Source: Catenaria anguillulae PL171
Taxonomy: Eukaryota > Blastocladiomycota > Blastocladiomycetes > Blastocladiales > Catenariaceae
Assembly: GCA_002102555.1 (NCBI GenBank)
Contig: MCFL01000266.1
Location: 1 to 33,581, forward strand
Reading direction: 5' to 3'
Length of the DNA stretch: 33,581 nt
The notes below the pieces were generated by a model. That model did no database searches and was not told where the DNA came from. It was given only the letters and a program-made list of their open reading frames with translations. The translations under genes were made by a program, and so were the position numbers. Of the stretch, positions 10,809 to 19,001 are shown one piece after another (position 1 is the stretch's first letter; every line of letters starts with the position of its first letter).

Positions 10809-12050
10809 ATGTCCGCTGCCGCTGCCTACTACCCGCTCCCCTGCCACTCGACCGACATCACGGCGCAAACTCAAGCCATTGACCAGTCGCAAGTCGCCAA
10901 CGCTGGCGATAACTCGGTCATCATCCAAATCCAGCAAGCCGTGCAAGCCCAAAAGGCCGATGTCGCATCGACCGCCGCTGCGGGCGGCCGCCACATGTCC
11001 GATACCTACGACCAGCAAGACATTGTGGCCCAATCACAAGATCTCAACCAGGTTCAGTTTGCCAACTCGGGCGACAACTCGGTCGTGATCCAAAACCAAA
11101 ACGCAGTGCAAAACCAGTTTGGTAATCTTGACGGTGGTGACGGGCACGGGTGGGCGACGGGCAACAGCATTGACCAGGCGCAGGACCTCAACCAATTCCA
11201 GTTTGCAAACGCCAGCGACAACTCGATTGTGATCCAGAACCAGAATGCCTTCCAGGACCAATTCGCCAACCTCCACGGCGGCCACGGGTCGGGCAATAAC
11301 ATTGACCAAGCCCAGTCGCTCAACCAGTCGCAGTTTGCCAATGCCGGTGACCATTCGGTCGTGATCCAGAACCAGAACGCAGTCCAGAACCAGCAAGCCA
11401 ACGTTGGCGGTGGCCGCCACATGCACGATGCGAATACGGTTGCTCAAGCGCAGGACCTCAACCAGCTCCAGTTTGCGAATGCGGGAGATAACTCGGCCAT
11501 CATCCAAAACCAAGACGCGCCCCAGAGCCAATTCGCCAACATTGACGATTTTGGTGGGCACGGCTACGGCCACACCGGGCATCCCGACTCGATGATCACG
11601 CAAGCTCAAGACCTCACCCAACTCCAGTTTGCCAACGCGGGCGACAACGCGATCATTGTGCAAAACCAAGACGCCTTCCAATCGCAATTCGCCAACATTT
11701 TCGGCGGCCGTCACACGTCGGACGCTGACGTTATTGCCCAAGTGCAAAACCTCGACCAGTTCCAATTCGCCAACGCGGGCGACCACTCTGCCGTGCTTCA
11801 AAACCAAGACGCGTTGCAGTCGCAGTTTGCGCTGACCAATGTGGACCCGCATGGGTACGCTGCTAGTGGTGGCGCAGGGCACGCAGGTGGGAGCGATTGG
11901 TTGGCGACGTTTGACTTTACGCACCAGGTCCAGGATTTGAATCAGGTCCAGTTTGCGAGTGCTGCGGGCGGCGATGGAGGGGCATCCGCAATGCATGCGT
12001 CGGTTATGCCGGATGTCACCGAGCCGTTGGTGACCATGTCGTTGTTCTAA
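10809..12050 (+). CDS. Q/N-rich curlin-like repeat protein, 413 aa
   Basis: The gene is a single exon with start context caccATG. Nearly the whole protein is built of seven full repeats and one partial repeat of about 36 residues. The consensus is QAQDLNQxQFANAGDNS followed by xVIQNQNAxQxQFAN. Repeat cores (the N of ANAGDNS) fall at residues 31, 86, 134, 178, 224, 275 and 322, with a degenerate one at about 384. Linkers are rich in Gly and His (GGRHMSD, HGGHGSG, GGHGYGHTGH). The alternation of Gln/Asn with aliphatic residues and the central NxGDNS turn resemble curlin (CsgA-type) strand-turn-strand repeats and other amyloid or beta-solenoid proteins. This is pattern similarity, not proven homology. 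There is no signal peptide and no membrane segment, so a cytoplasmic product is expected. Repeats differ at the DNA level, so this is not a recent tandem expansion. Function is unknown; a scaffold, storage or prion-like role is speculation. Confidence 0.85.
   Translation: MSAAAAYYPLPCHSTDITAQTQAIDQSQVANAGDNSVIIQIQQAVQAQKADVASTAAAGGRHMSDTYDQQDIVAQSQDLNQVQFANSGDNSVVIQNQNAVQNQFGNLDGGDGHGWATGNSIDQAQDLNQFQFANASDNSIVIQNQNAFQDQFANLHGGHGSGNNIDQAQSLNQSQFANAGDHSVVIQNQNAVQNQQANVGGGRHMHDANTVAQAQDLNQLQFANAGDNSAIIQNQDAPQSQFANIDDFGGHGYGHTGHPDSMITQAQDLTQLQFANAGDNAIIVQNQDAFQSQFANIFGGRHTSDADVIAQVQNLDQFQFANAGDHSAVLQNQDALQSQFALTNVDPHGYAASGGAGHAGGSDWLATFDFTHQVQDLNQVQFASAAGGDGGASAMHASVMPDVTEPLVTMSLF
10854..11966 (+). 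repeat. Array of 7 full and 1 partial protein-coding repeats
   Basis: The array codes for residues 16-386 of the Q/N-rich protein. Spacing between cores is irregular (55, 48, 44, 46, 51, 47 and 62 residues) because the Gly/His linkers differ in length, whereas the 36-residue unit is strongly conserved. Glutamine is encoded by both CAA and CAG, and the units have diverged at synonymous sites. Confidence 0.85.
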
Positions 12051-13071
12051 GAAGTGAGTCGATTTGGATGTTGTGGTGTACATATGCTTTCCCGATGGAC
12101 AGTTCTTGACGTTTTCCTCCTTTCATTGTCACTCGTCTTATAATGTCTGGGTGTATTTTCCAAGTCAGTTGTGTAAATACTCTACATTTGATCAGTTGAG
12201 GTACCTGTTATTTGTTGACAATGTAGATACAGATTTCGATCCTCGAGTATCCAGTGAAGTATGGTTGGTGAAACCGCTTCGTTTGGCCTAAAAGTCGGAC
12301 ACCGAGTTTGTTTGCTTTTCGGCGACCAGACCGAAATCTCGAACATCGCCTCTCCCTGCAGCTGGGAATTCTCGATGATGAAGCGGTTACCTGGAAAGGT
12401 TTCCATGCATAGACTCGATGCACGCTCGCCTACCTTCTCAATTCAAGCACCAATATGCCAGCAGTGATGTGCTGTATTCACAGCTTAGAGAGATTTCCAT
12501 TGACAGTTGAGTTTGCTGTAGTACCGTACTCACGTTCATGACATGCTATGCCGCTGTGACGCTTCTTCTTCCATACCTCCCAAGAAAACTTGACAAAAAT
12601 TGATGCCTAATCATGTTTGACAACCGACGCTAGCTGAGCAGCGGCCATTGGTGAGGAACGATGGAGCGTCTCGCTACAGTAGGTGGGCGAAACATGTTTG
12701 CATCTTAGGATTTGCCGCGATTGCGACAAGCATCTTGCGCATGCTTGGTTTCTGGCCAGGAAGTGACAAATGTTGAGGATCAGAGGAAAGATGACGCGTC
12801 AGCCTGAACGCGACCGATCGGAGGACCTTGCTCACTGTGTCATTTTGCAACATATATGCAAAGCAGGAAAAGCTCCACTTTTTGCAACGCATCGTTTCTT
12901 GAAAGTAATTTGAGCATTTGTCGCTGACTGACGAGCCTGACACTGAATTGGCCTTAAGCAATCCACTCTCTACCCCGCCTACTACAGTGCGCACGGCCTA
13001 CCATCGCCACCCAACACACTATAGCTATCCGTCCTTGTCACTGCACGTCCGTTTCGCCGACACTTGACCGC
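12051..13071. other. Intergenic, no gene seen
   Basis: About 1 kb lies between two plus-strand genes. It has lower GC than the coding regions and many stops. It contains the perfect 10-bp palindrome TGACGCGTCA at 12792-12801, which combines CRE-like and MluI-box-like sequences and may be a transcription-factor site for the downstream gene. A first exon of the downstream gene could also lie here, since an acceptor-like cttgcgcag ends at 13079. Confidence 0.4.
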
Positions 13072-13158
13072 TTGCGCAGAGCATCCGACACCCGGACACT
13101 CAACGAACTCGTCGAACAGCCGGATCTCTCCCTTCCTGCTTTCGCAACCGCCGATGCC

Positions 13159-14601
13159 ATGGAACGCTCTCGCGTACGATCCCGCATCCACCCTGTGGCG
13201 CCGGCGACTCCGACCTCGTCCGTGCCCATGCCTGAACCCTTGCCTGCCCCAATTGCCGCCAAATCTGCTTCCTTGCGCATCATGTCCATCCTCCCCAAGC
13301 CGACTGTGCTGCCATCGCCAACCTCGTCGCCTGGCGCCCAGTTCCAAGCAGACACGGATCTCGACGCGGACGCTCTGCTGCACGACTCTCTCTTCTCTCT
13401 ATCGTTCCCTGCCAACGCCAGCGGCCCCAGTGACCTCGCCAAACCGTTGCTGCCATCACTTGCGTCGCCACCAGCACCACCAAGCCATGTGCTTGCTGCG
13501 TTTTCCGCGCCTCTTCCACCCGCGGCGCGCTTTAGTGACGCCGAACATTCTTTCCACCAGCATTCTCTTCAGTCCATGCCTCTCACACATCGCCTCCACC
13601 ACCATCCCGTTTCCGTGATGGACCCACACCCACACTCACCATTCAGCACTCTCCACTTGCCGCCGTCCCCTGCTCCTTCGGAATCTTCGGCCTATATGCC
13701 ATCGTTTCCTGACGCCGACTGCCACTCGCCCAAACCTGTGCCTTCACCAACACTCGCCAAAGCCACCCTGGCTGTGGACCCCAATCTTGAGCAGCCACAC
13801 ATTGATCTCGCTTCCATTACCACCTGTCTCGACCTCCCCGCTCAATTGGCCCAACTGGCCCGATCCGCCCTCGACTCGTATACTCCCCCAAGTCGGCAGC
13901 AGTATTCAAGCAACCAGCTGATTGCCGCCGCCATTATTTGCGCCGCGCGCGCACTCAACGTCAACCTGTCCATGTGCGACACGGTCAAAGCGTGTGGGCT
14001 CACATCCGTCCACCAAGTCCGGCCCGTGGTGAGTGATCTCCGGCGAAGGTCCGAGACGCTGGTGGCGATCGAGTCCGAGTCAGATACCGAAAGTGTTTCG
14101 CCCTCGCCGTCATCCATGCCCGAGTTTGTGGCTGTCGAGGTGCCCTTGGCACCCTCATCCCAAAGTCTGCCCGAAGAGCCAAACCCACAGCGACCAACGC
14201 GCGTCGGTTCCTTGTCCCGTCGGCGGCGGCCCACATCGCCATCCAAACCCACTGCGGTCTCCTTTTCTCATCTCACACCAGACATTGTCGCGGCACTCTC
14301 TCTGCCGCCGTCGGTGCACAAGCACATTGAGCACGTGTTCTGGACTTCTAGGCAACAAATTAAGCTGCGCCGCAGTATCAAGGGCGGGATGTGTGGAGAC
14401 GAATCGATCCTAGGCGGCGCCATTTATTTCGTGGGCAAGCGGCTCGGCATGTATCCGGTGTCACAGGCCAAAGTGGCAGAGGCTGTGGGCAGGACGCCAA
14501 CGACGGTCAAGGGCATGTTTGATCGCATTTGCGGGATGGGCGATGAAGTGGTTCCAAGCGAGTTCAGGAGCGGGCAAGAGAGCGTTCAAGGTTGTCCATA
14601 A
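13159..14601 (+). CDS. TFIIB-fold (tandem cyclin repeat) protein without zinc ribbon
   Basis: From the first in-frame ATG the protein has 480 residues. The open frame extends 29 codons upstream with coding-like sequence, so a spliced first exon is possible. Two TFIIB-type cyclin-like repeats are visible. The first is at about residues 215-305 (ITTCLDLPAQL, then LIAAAIICAARALNVNLSM, then a helix-turn-helix-like DTVKACGLTSVHQVRPVV). The second is at about 368-463 (VAALSLPPSVHKHI, then ILGGAIYFVGKRLGMYPVSQ, then AKVAEAVGRTPTTVKGMFDR). General TFIIB, BRF and Rrn7/TAF1B proteins usually carry an N-terminal Cys4 zinc ribbon. None is present here; instead there are about 200 Pro/Ser-rich residues and a further disordered Ser-rich spacer between the repeats. 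It is likely a nuclear transcription-related factor. Whether it serves RNA polymerase I, II or III, or is an activator, cannot be told. Confidence 0.65.
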   Translation: MERSRVRSRIHPVAPATPTSSVPMPEPLPAPIAAKSASLRIMSILPKPTVLPSPTSSPGAQFQADTDLDADALLHDSLFSLSFPANASGPSDLAKPLLPSLASPPAPPSHVLAAFSAPLPPAARFSDAEHSFHQHSLQSMPLTHRLHHHPVSVMDPHPHSPFSTLHLPPSPAPSESSAYMPSFPDADCHSPKPVPSPTLAKATLAVDPNLEQPHIDLASITTCLDLPAQLAQLARSALDSYTPPSRQQYSSNQLIAAAIICAARALNVNLSMCDTVKACGLTSVHQVRPVVSDLRRRSETLVAIESESDTESVSPSPSSMPEFVAVEVPLAPSSQSLPEEPNPQRPTRVGSLSRRRRPTSPSKPTAVSFSHLTPDIVAALSLPPSVHKHIEHVFWTSRQQIKLRRSIKGGMCGDESILGGAIYFVGKRLGMYPVSQAKVAEAVGRTPTTVKGMFDRICGMGDEVVPSEFRSGQESVQGCP

Positions 14602-15042
14602 TGTTTGCCAGCAGTCTGGAGATTAGAGACTGATTCACTTGTTTTGACTCGTTGCTTTTCCTTTTGTTTTCGGTCCTCTTGTTTCTGTTTGCACTCTCCG
14701 TACTCGACCACCGATCCAGCCAGACCTAGCTTGGCTGACGACTTGTCGTACCATCCCGACATCCTTGTGTTTTTGCCCTCCTGACTACCCCACTCCTCTT
14801 TCCTGTGTTGACACACCACTTGCGTTCCTCATTCGACTCTGTTGCGGATTGGTGAACCTCCGTCCTCCTGCATATACGCACTTTGGCCTATCTCGTTCTT
14901 TTTGTGCGACTTTGTCTTGGCCGTCCTTCCTTCCTTCTCTGTTGTTGTCTGTATCAATCAAACACAGCCGGGCGACAGGAATCGGTGCCAACGTATGTAT
15001 TATTATGTCCCACAAGCTATTTCTCGACCAGTCTTGACGCCG
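14602..15042. other. Intergenic between convergent genes
   Basis: This T- and C-rich stretch lies between the TFIIB-like gene and the minus-strand nitrilase-family gene. It should hold both 3' ends. No gene, RNA or repeat could be supported. Confidence 0.5.
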
Positions 15043-16002
15043 TCAATCCACAACCTTGTACAAATCTGGCCTGCGCTGCTTGCCCACGGGAATCTGCTCC
15101 CTGACCTCGTCCACCTTATCCAAATCCACCTCCACGAGCACCACGCCCTCATCCTCGCCAACCCTGCCCACCACCTGCCCCTTTGGATCCACCACCATGG
15201 AATGCCCAAACGCAACATATCCTGCGCCGCGATCGCGTGCAGGCGAACACATACCGACCCACACCTGGTTGTCCACAGCCCTTGCCCTAGCCAACAGCTC
15301 CCAATGCATGGGTCCCGTGGTCATGTTGAATGCGCCAGGGTAGATGAGCACGTTGGCGCCGCGGCGCGCCATGGCCATGGCAAGTTCGGGAAAACGCACG
15401 TCGTAACAGATACCAATGCCCAGTGTGGCAAACGGCGTTGGCACCAACGTCACGGCCGACCCGGCGCTCAGAACCTTGGACTCTTGAAACGTGATTTTAC
15501 CAGGAATGTCAATGTCAAATAAGTGCGCCTTGCGGTGCGTGGCAATCAGCGACCCCGAGGGGTCCCAAACCGTGCACGTGTTGTACAAGCTTGCGCCATC
15601 CTTTTCGGGAATCGAGCCCGCAACAAGGTACACGCCGGCGTCTTTGGCGGCCTGCGCCATGGCCGTGCACGATTCGCCCGTCGGGATGGGTTCGGCGTAC
15701 GCAGGGAAGTGGTCAGTGCCGTAGGGCGAGTTGAAGCATTCGGGCAAGACCACAAGCTGGGCGCCCTGCGAGGCGGCTGACAGGATCTTTGAGCGTGCGG
15801 CGGCCAGGTTGGCGGCTTTGGTGGGGCCGACGGCGAGTTGGATGAGAGCCAGGGTGAAGCGGCGCGAGGCAGAGGCGGCGGCGGACATGGTTGTGCTAGG
15901 AGTGCTGGTGGCGGCGATATCATTCATGGTAAGCCCTGCTGACATGACGGAATGGCGGCGCATGGATTTGTCTCGTCTCAAGGCAGTTGTGGATCGCTTC
16001 AT
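15043..16002 (-). CDS. NIT2: Omega-amidase NIT2 (nitrilase superfamily)
   Basis: Omega-amidase hydrolyses alpha-ketoglutaramate and alpha-ketosuccinamate to the dicarboxylates plus ammonia, clearing products of glutamine and asparagine transaminases. The frame is intronless. The catalytic triad is clear: Glu in VVLPECFN, Lys in HRKAHLFD and Cys in GIGICYDVRFPE. Numbered from the inner ATG at 15888 these are E50, K120 and C161, closely matching mammalian NIT2 spacing. Other hallmarks are NQVWVGMCSPARD and YVAFGHSMVVDP. From the ATG at 16002 the protein has 319 residues and begins with an Arg/Ser/Thr-rich stretch (MKRSTTALRRDKSMRRHS) that looks like a mitochondrial presequence. From the ATG at 15888 it has 281 residues, the usual length for the cytosolic enzyme. 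The gene is divergent from the small spliced gene starting at 16106. Confidence 0.92.
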   Translation of the reverse strand: MKRSTTALRRDKSMRRHSVMSAGLTMNDIAATSTPSTTMSAAASASRRFTLALIQLAVGPTKAANLAAARSKILSAASQGAQLVVLPECFNSPYGTDHFPAYAEPIPTGESCTAMAQAAKDAGVYLVAGSIPEKDGASLYNTCTVWDPSGSLIATHRKAHLFDIDIPGKITFQESKVLSAGSAVTLVPTPFATLGIGICYDVRFPELAMAMARRGANVLIYPGAFNMTTGPMHWELLARARAVDNQVWVGMCSPARDRGAGYVAFGHSMVVDPKGQVVGRVGEDEGVVLVEVDLDKVDEVREQIPVGKQRRPDLYKVVD

Positions 16003-16105
16003 TGTCGCTACGCCGTAGCAACAGCGTTCGGCGTCGATATCAGCAACCACTGGACAACTTGACCAAGGACACTGCCAAGGGAAATAACTCGCCGCAATCT
16101 GTGCT

Positions 16106-16748
16106 ATGCACATTTTGTCTGGGCTTGGGCGCCTATCTGGACCCATTTCCCCGGTTCCCTCGCCTACCAAGTCGACTCGCCATCCGCGCTGTCCTCGAGA
16201 CGGGCCGAGTCATGTGTGCGATCACAACCTCACCTGTCCCGCACCGAAATGCCAAGCCAGCGCCTTCTACGTCAACTGCGTTTCCCTTGCATTTGTCAAC
16301 CACCTCATACCCCGAATTTAGCCCACCTCACAAGTTTTCTTCATCCGCAGGCCAACCTTATGGTCCCACAGCCACGGCAGACGACACCCATCCAATCTCA
16401 GTTTCCTCGAGTTTTTGTTTGCCAAGACTTCGACCCGGCACATGTTTGGCCCAAGCCGGCAAGTTTCGACTCCATGTTTGACATTGAAGAGGAACCAGTA
16501 TCCGCCGGCCAACATGGGGTGGACACAGTTGAGGTAAAGCAAGCCAAGTCCGTGTGCGAGTGAAAGCCAAGTTTGAGAGAAGCAGTACGAGTTGTACTTC
16601 TGTGGTCCAGAATGATACTCATTTCGCTAGTGTTGTCACTGTTGCAGGTTAGGGCGGGCTTGTGTATATCAATGCGCATGGATTCGGAAGCGCGTGGCCG
16701 CGGTTCTATCCCGATATTGTGCGAGGCGCCGGGTCGGGCATTCTCTAA
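16106..16748 (+). CDS. Small unknown spliced protein, about 155 aa
   Basis: Proposed exons are 16106-16294, 16351-16533 and 16653-16748. All junctions are phase 0 with GT-AG introns of 56 and 119 nt; the first has a branch-like ctcac and a pyrimidine tract before ccgcag. Exon 1 carries a cysteine-rich stretch (CDHNLTCPAPKC), exon 2 reads VFVCQDFDPAHVWPKP and FDSMFDIEEE, and exon 3 ends GLVYINAHGFGSAWPRFYPD plus a short Gly-rich tail. The aromatic, structured-looking exon 3 and the way all junctions keep frame argue that the gene is real. No family was recognised. The true start may be another ATG (one lies at 16213 in a different frame). It shares a promoter region of about 100 bp with the nitrilase gene. 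Confidence 0.4.
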
Positions 16749-17338
16749 ACCTGTTTCACACTCTCTCACATTTGCTTGATGCGCCGCATACCCGGACGCA
16801 AGAAGGCGTGGTACGCTAACGTTGGCTAGCGCTTGAGCAACTTTCCCACATTTTGATTGAGTATCTTAGCCTCGACACGACCCTGAACTCCCTGAATGAG
16901 CAACGGTTACCAATGATTCAACCAAACTGCCAGCATGAGACACTTGAGTGAGACAGGCATCAACAACCCGCAGAGTCCAAGATTGGCGAACACGCACTGA
17001 GTCGGGGTCACTTTGGGACGGGGCTGGCAATGACGCTTGCTGCTCCAGATCGGCCGGACACCCCTGTTACAGAAAGCGGACCTATCACACCAGGCAAAGG
17101 CATATCAGCACCCAGGGCGCTCCATCTATATGTCAAAAGTTTGGATTACATCGGTCATTTCGTCGGATTCGATGTTTTTCTTGACTTAAGTACATATCCA
17201 CACACTTGAACCATACAAACAATCGGATGACTCGACAGACACGAAGGACAACAACAGTATGAAGCACCAGAGGAAAGCTATGTACAAGACATCTCGGGAA
17301 TCAAGCTCCTCACATTCCGACCACAGTTCGTTTTCTTT
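16749..17338. other. Intergenic, no gene seen
   Basis: This stretch lies between the 3' end of the small plus-strand gene and the 3' end of the minus-strand tetraspanin gene. Frames are short and without domain character. No repeat or RNA gene was recognised. Confidence 0.5.
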
Positions 17339-18454
17339 TCACCCGCTCGTTGACGTTGCCGTACCGCCGCCGCCCACAACGCCTGAATCGCCCGGATGCG
17401 CGCCGAAACCCCCGCCGCCCATGCCTCCCGTCTCACCTGCAGGCATCACCACGACGCTCGGCACCTGTTGTTGCTGCTGGCCATACCCGCCCGTGCGATA
17501 TGTGCCGCCGTAGTAGTTGTAGTCGCGCGCACCAACCACGGGCTCGTCAATGCGTGCGTAGATCGGGTTGCCGTAAGCGTCACGCGCAATCAGGTGTTGA
17601 CGTTCGGCGGCATTGTCGCCCGAGCCCGAGTGCCACCAGGAACCAGTGTGATGAGTCTTTGGCAAGTGTTGGAGCATCATGTACGAGAGAAACACGGCTA
17701 CAAGCTACGTGTACACATGTAGACGAATCAAAAGTGAGCATTTCCCACACACACACACGGTTCCAAAGAATCGGTCTCAGAAAGACTGCTTGTATACCTG
17801 AACGCCCACCAACACGATACAAGTGACGCCAACCGCATTCTGCGCCTTGCGATACCCGCCCACCAAGCTCCGGTAGCAGCTCGTCTGATACCCAAACTCG
17901 ACGCTCTTCAAGCACGCATCTGGGCTTGTCTTTGGGACTGCACGGTCGGTCGTGTACCTAAACCCGCAACACCCATACTGCTCCTGAATGTCCCTGATAA
18001 TCCTCGGATGCGCATCGTACGCGCGCTGCCACGCATCATCGAGGGCATTATCAACGGCGCCCTCGTTTGCCAGCGCAACGATCCCAAGGACGAGTTCTGA
18101 GGTGACGAGCACAAGGAGGCCAACGAGAAACGTGTAGAGCATGGGCCGAGAGTACGTGACGGTGCCCGTGACGCCGCCGAGCGAAATGAGAAACACGAGT
18201 GCGCCGACAATCAGCATGAGGACGGGCAGCGTGCGGTCGCCCAGAGTCGACGTGGTGTTGGAGAGCGTGTAGATGCCCAGGACCAGGATAGCGAGCCCAG
18301 ACAGGGCGGTCAGGGCCGCGATTCCGAACACGGCCCATTTGGTCGATTGGAACGACAGAAGGTGGTGCAGGTCGTAGTCGCGCTCGTACCGCGGCTGGGT
18401 GGCGGCGGAAGTGCCAGAGGCGCCCGCAGGCGGTTGGTCGGTGCGGTTGGGCAT
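17339..18454 (-). CDS. Tetraspanin, two exons, 340 aa
   Basis: Exons are 18454-17798 and 17704-17339, with an intron of 93 nt that contains a short TG run. Four membrane segments are visible at about residues 40-62, 75-98, 105-128 and 207-228; the intron falls inside the last one. The large extracellular loop lies between segments 3 and 4. It carries the family signature CCG (residues 162-164) and two further cysteines (181 and 193), the minimum set for the two disulfides. The C-terminal cytoplasmic tail is long and rich in Gly, with a Tyr patch (DYNYYGGTYRTGGYGQQQQQ), unlike the short tails of animal tetraspanins. Tetraspanins organise membrane microdomains; fungal Pls1 and Tsp proteins act in infection structures and polarity, but no specific orthology is claimed. 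The ATG at 18454 is chosen; an in-frame ATG at 18673 would add 73 residues of low complexity. Confidence 0.85.
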
Positions 18455-18673
18455 GGTTCGACTGGCTTTTTGAGACTGATGATGGACCTGTTCGAATGAT
18501 GAGGCAGAGGCGGTGCCAGTGAGCGCATGTGTTGGCGATGGGATGACCTCATGATGCTGGGTGGAAGCGTACCAATCCGAGTGGGCTGCGACTGAGGCGA
18601 TGCAATCGTTTCTCGATCCACTCATGTAAAAAGTATGGAGGACGGGGCGGCCGAGCAGAGGCGGCCAACCCAT

Positions 18674-19001
18674 TATGAATCACCCCTCACAGCTGAGTCG
18701 ATCGCATGATTGACGGATCACAAAGTGAGACATTGCGCTGGGTCCACATTTGTGCATCATAGCCCTGCTTGCAGACGGGCAAAAGAAGCGAATCAACAAC
18801 GATAAACCAAGAGCCAAGAAATCCGAAACGTGTATCATGTCTGTATACGCAAGTAAAATGATATGTGCAAGAAACATCGGCCGGCGGCGTGTGCAGGGTG
18901 GGGTACAGCGTAGCATCAGCAAAAGGAAGGGAAAACGAGATGTGGGGGTAACTTGAACGAAGATACACAACAGCAACCACAACCAAACAGACCATGCAGC
19001 T
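18674..19001. other. Intergenic, no gene seen
   Basis: This is the gap between two minus-strand genes: the 3' end of the F-box-like gene on the left-reading side and sequence upstream of the tetraspanin. I see nothing beyond presumed promoter and 3' untranslated sequence of these two genes. Confidence 0.4.

Noticed and set aside
11034-12083. Long minus-strand open frame opposite the Q/N-rich repeat gene
   Set aside because: It is the mirror of a repetitive coding region with biased codons; its translation is leucine/valine-rich and repetitive in the same register. The plus strand has the good start context and the coherent repeats.
17745-17762. Short CA/TG run
   Set aside because: Only a few units long and inside the tetraspanin intron; not enough to call a meaningful repeat.
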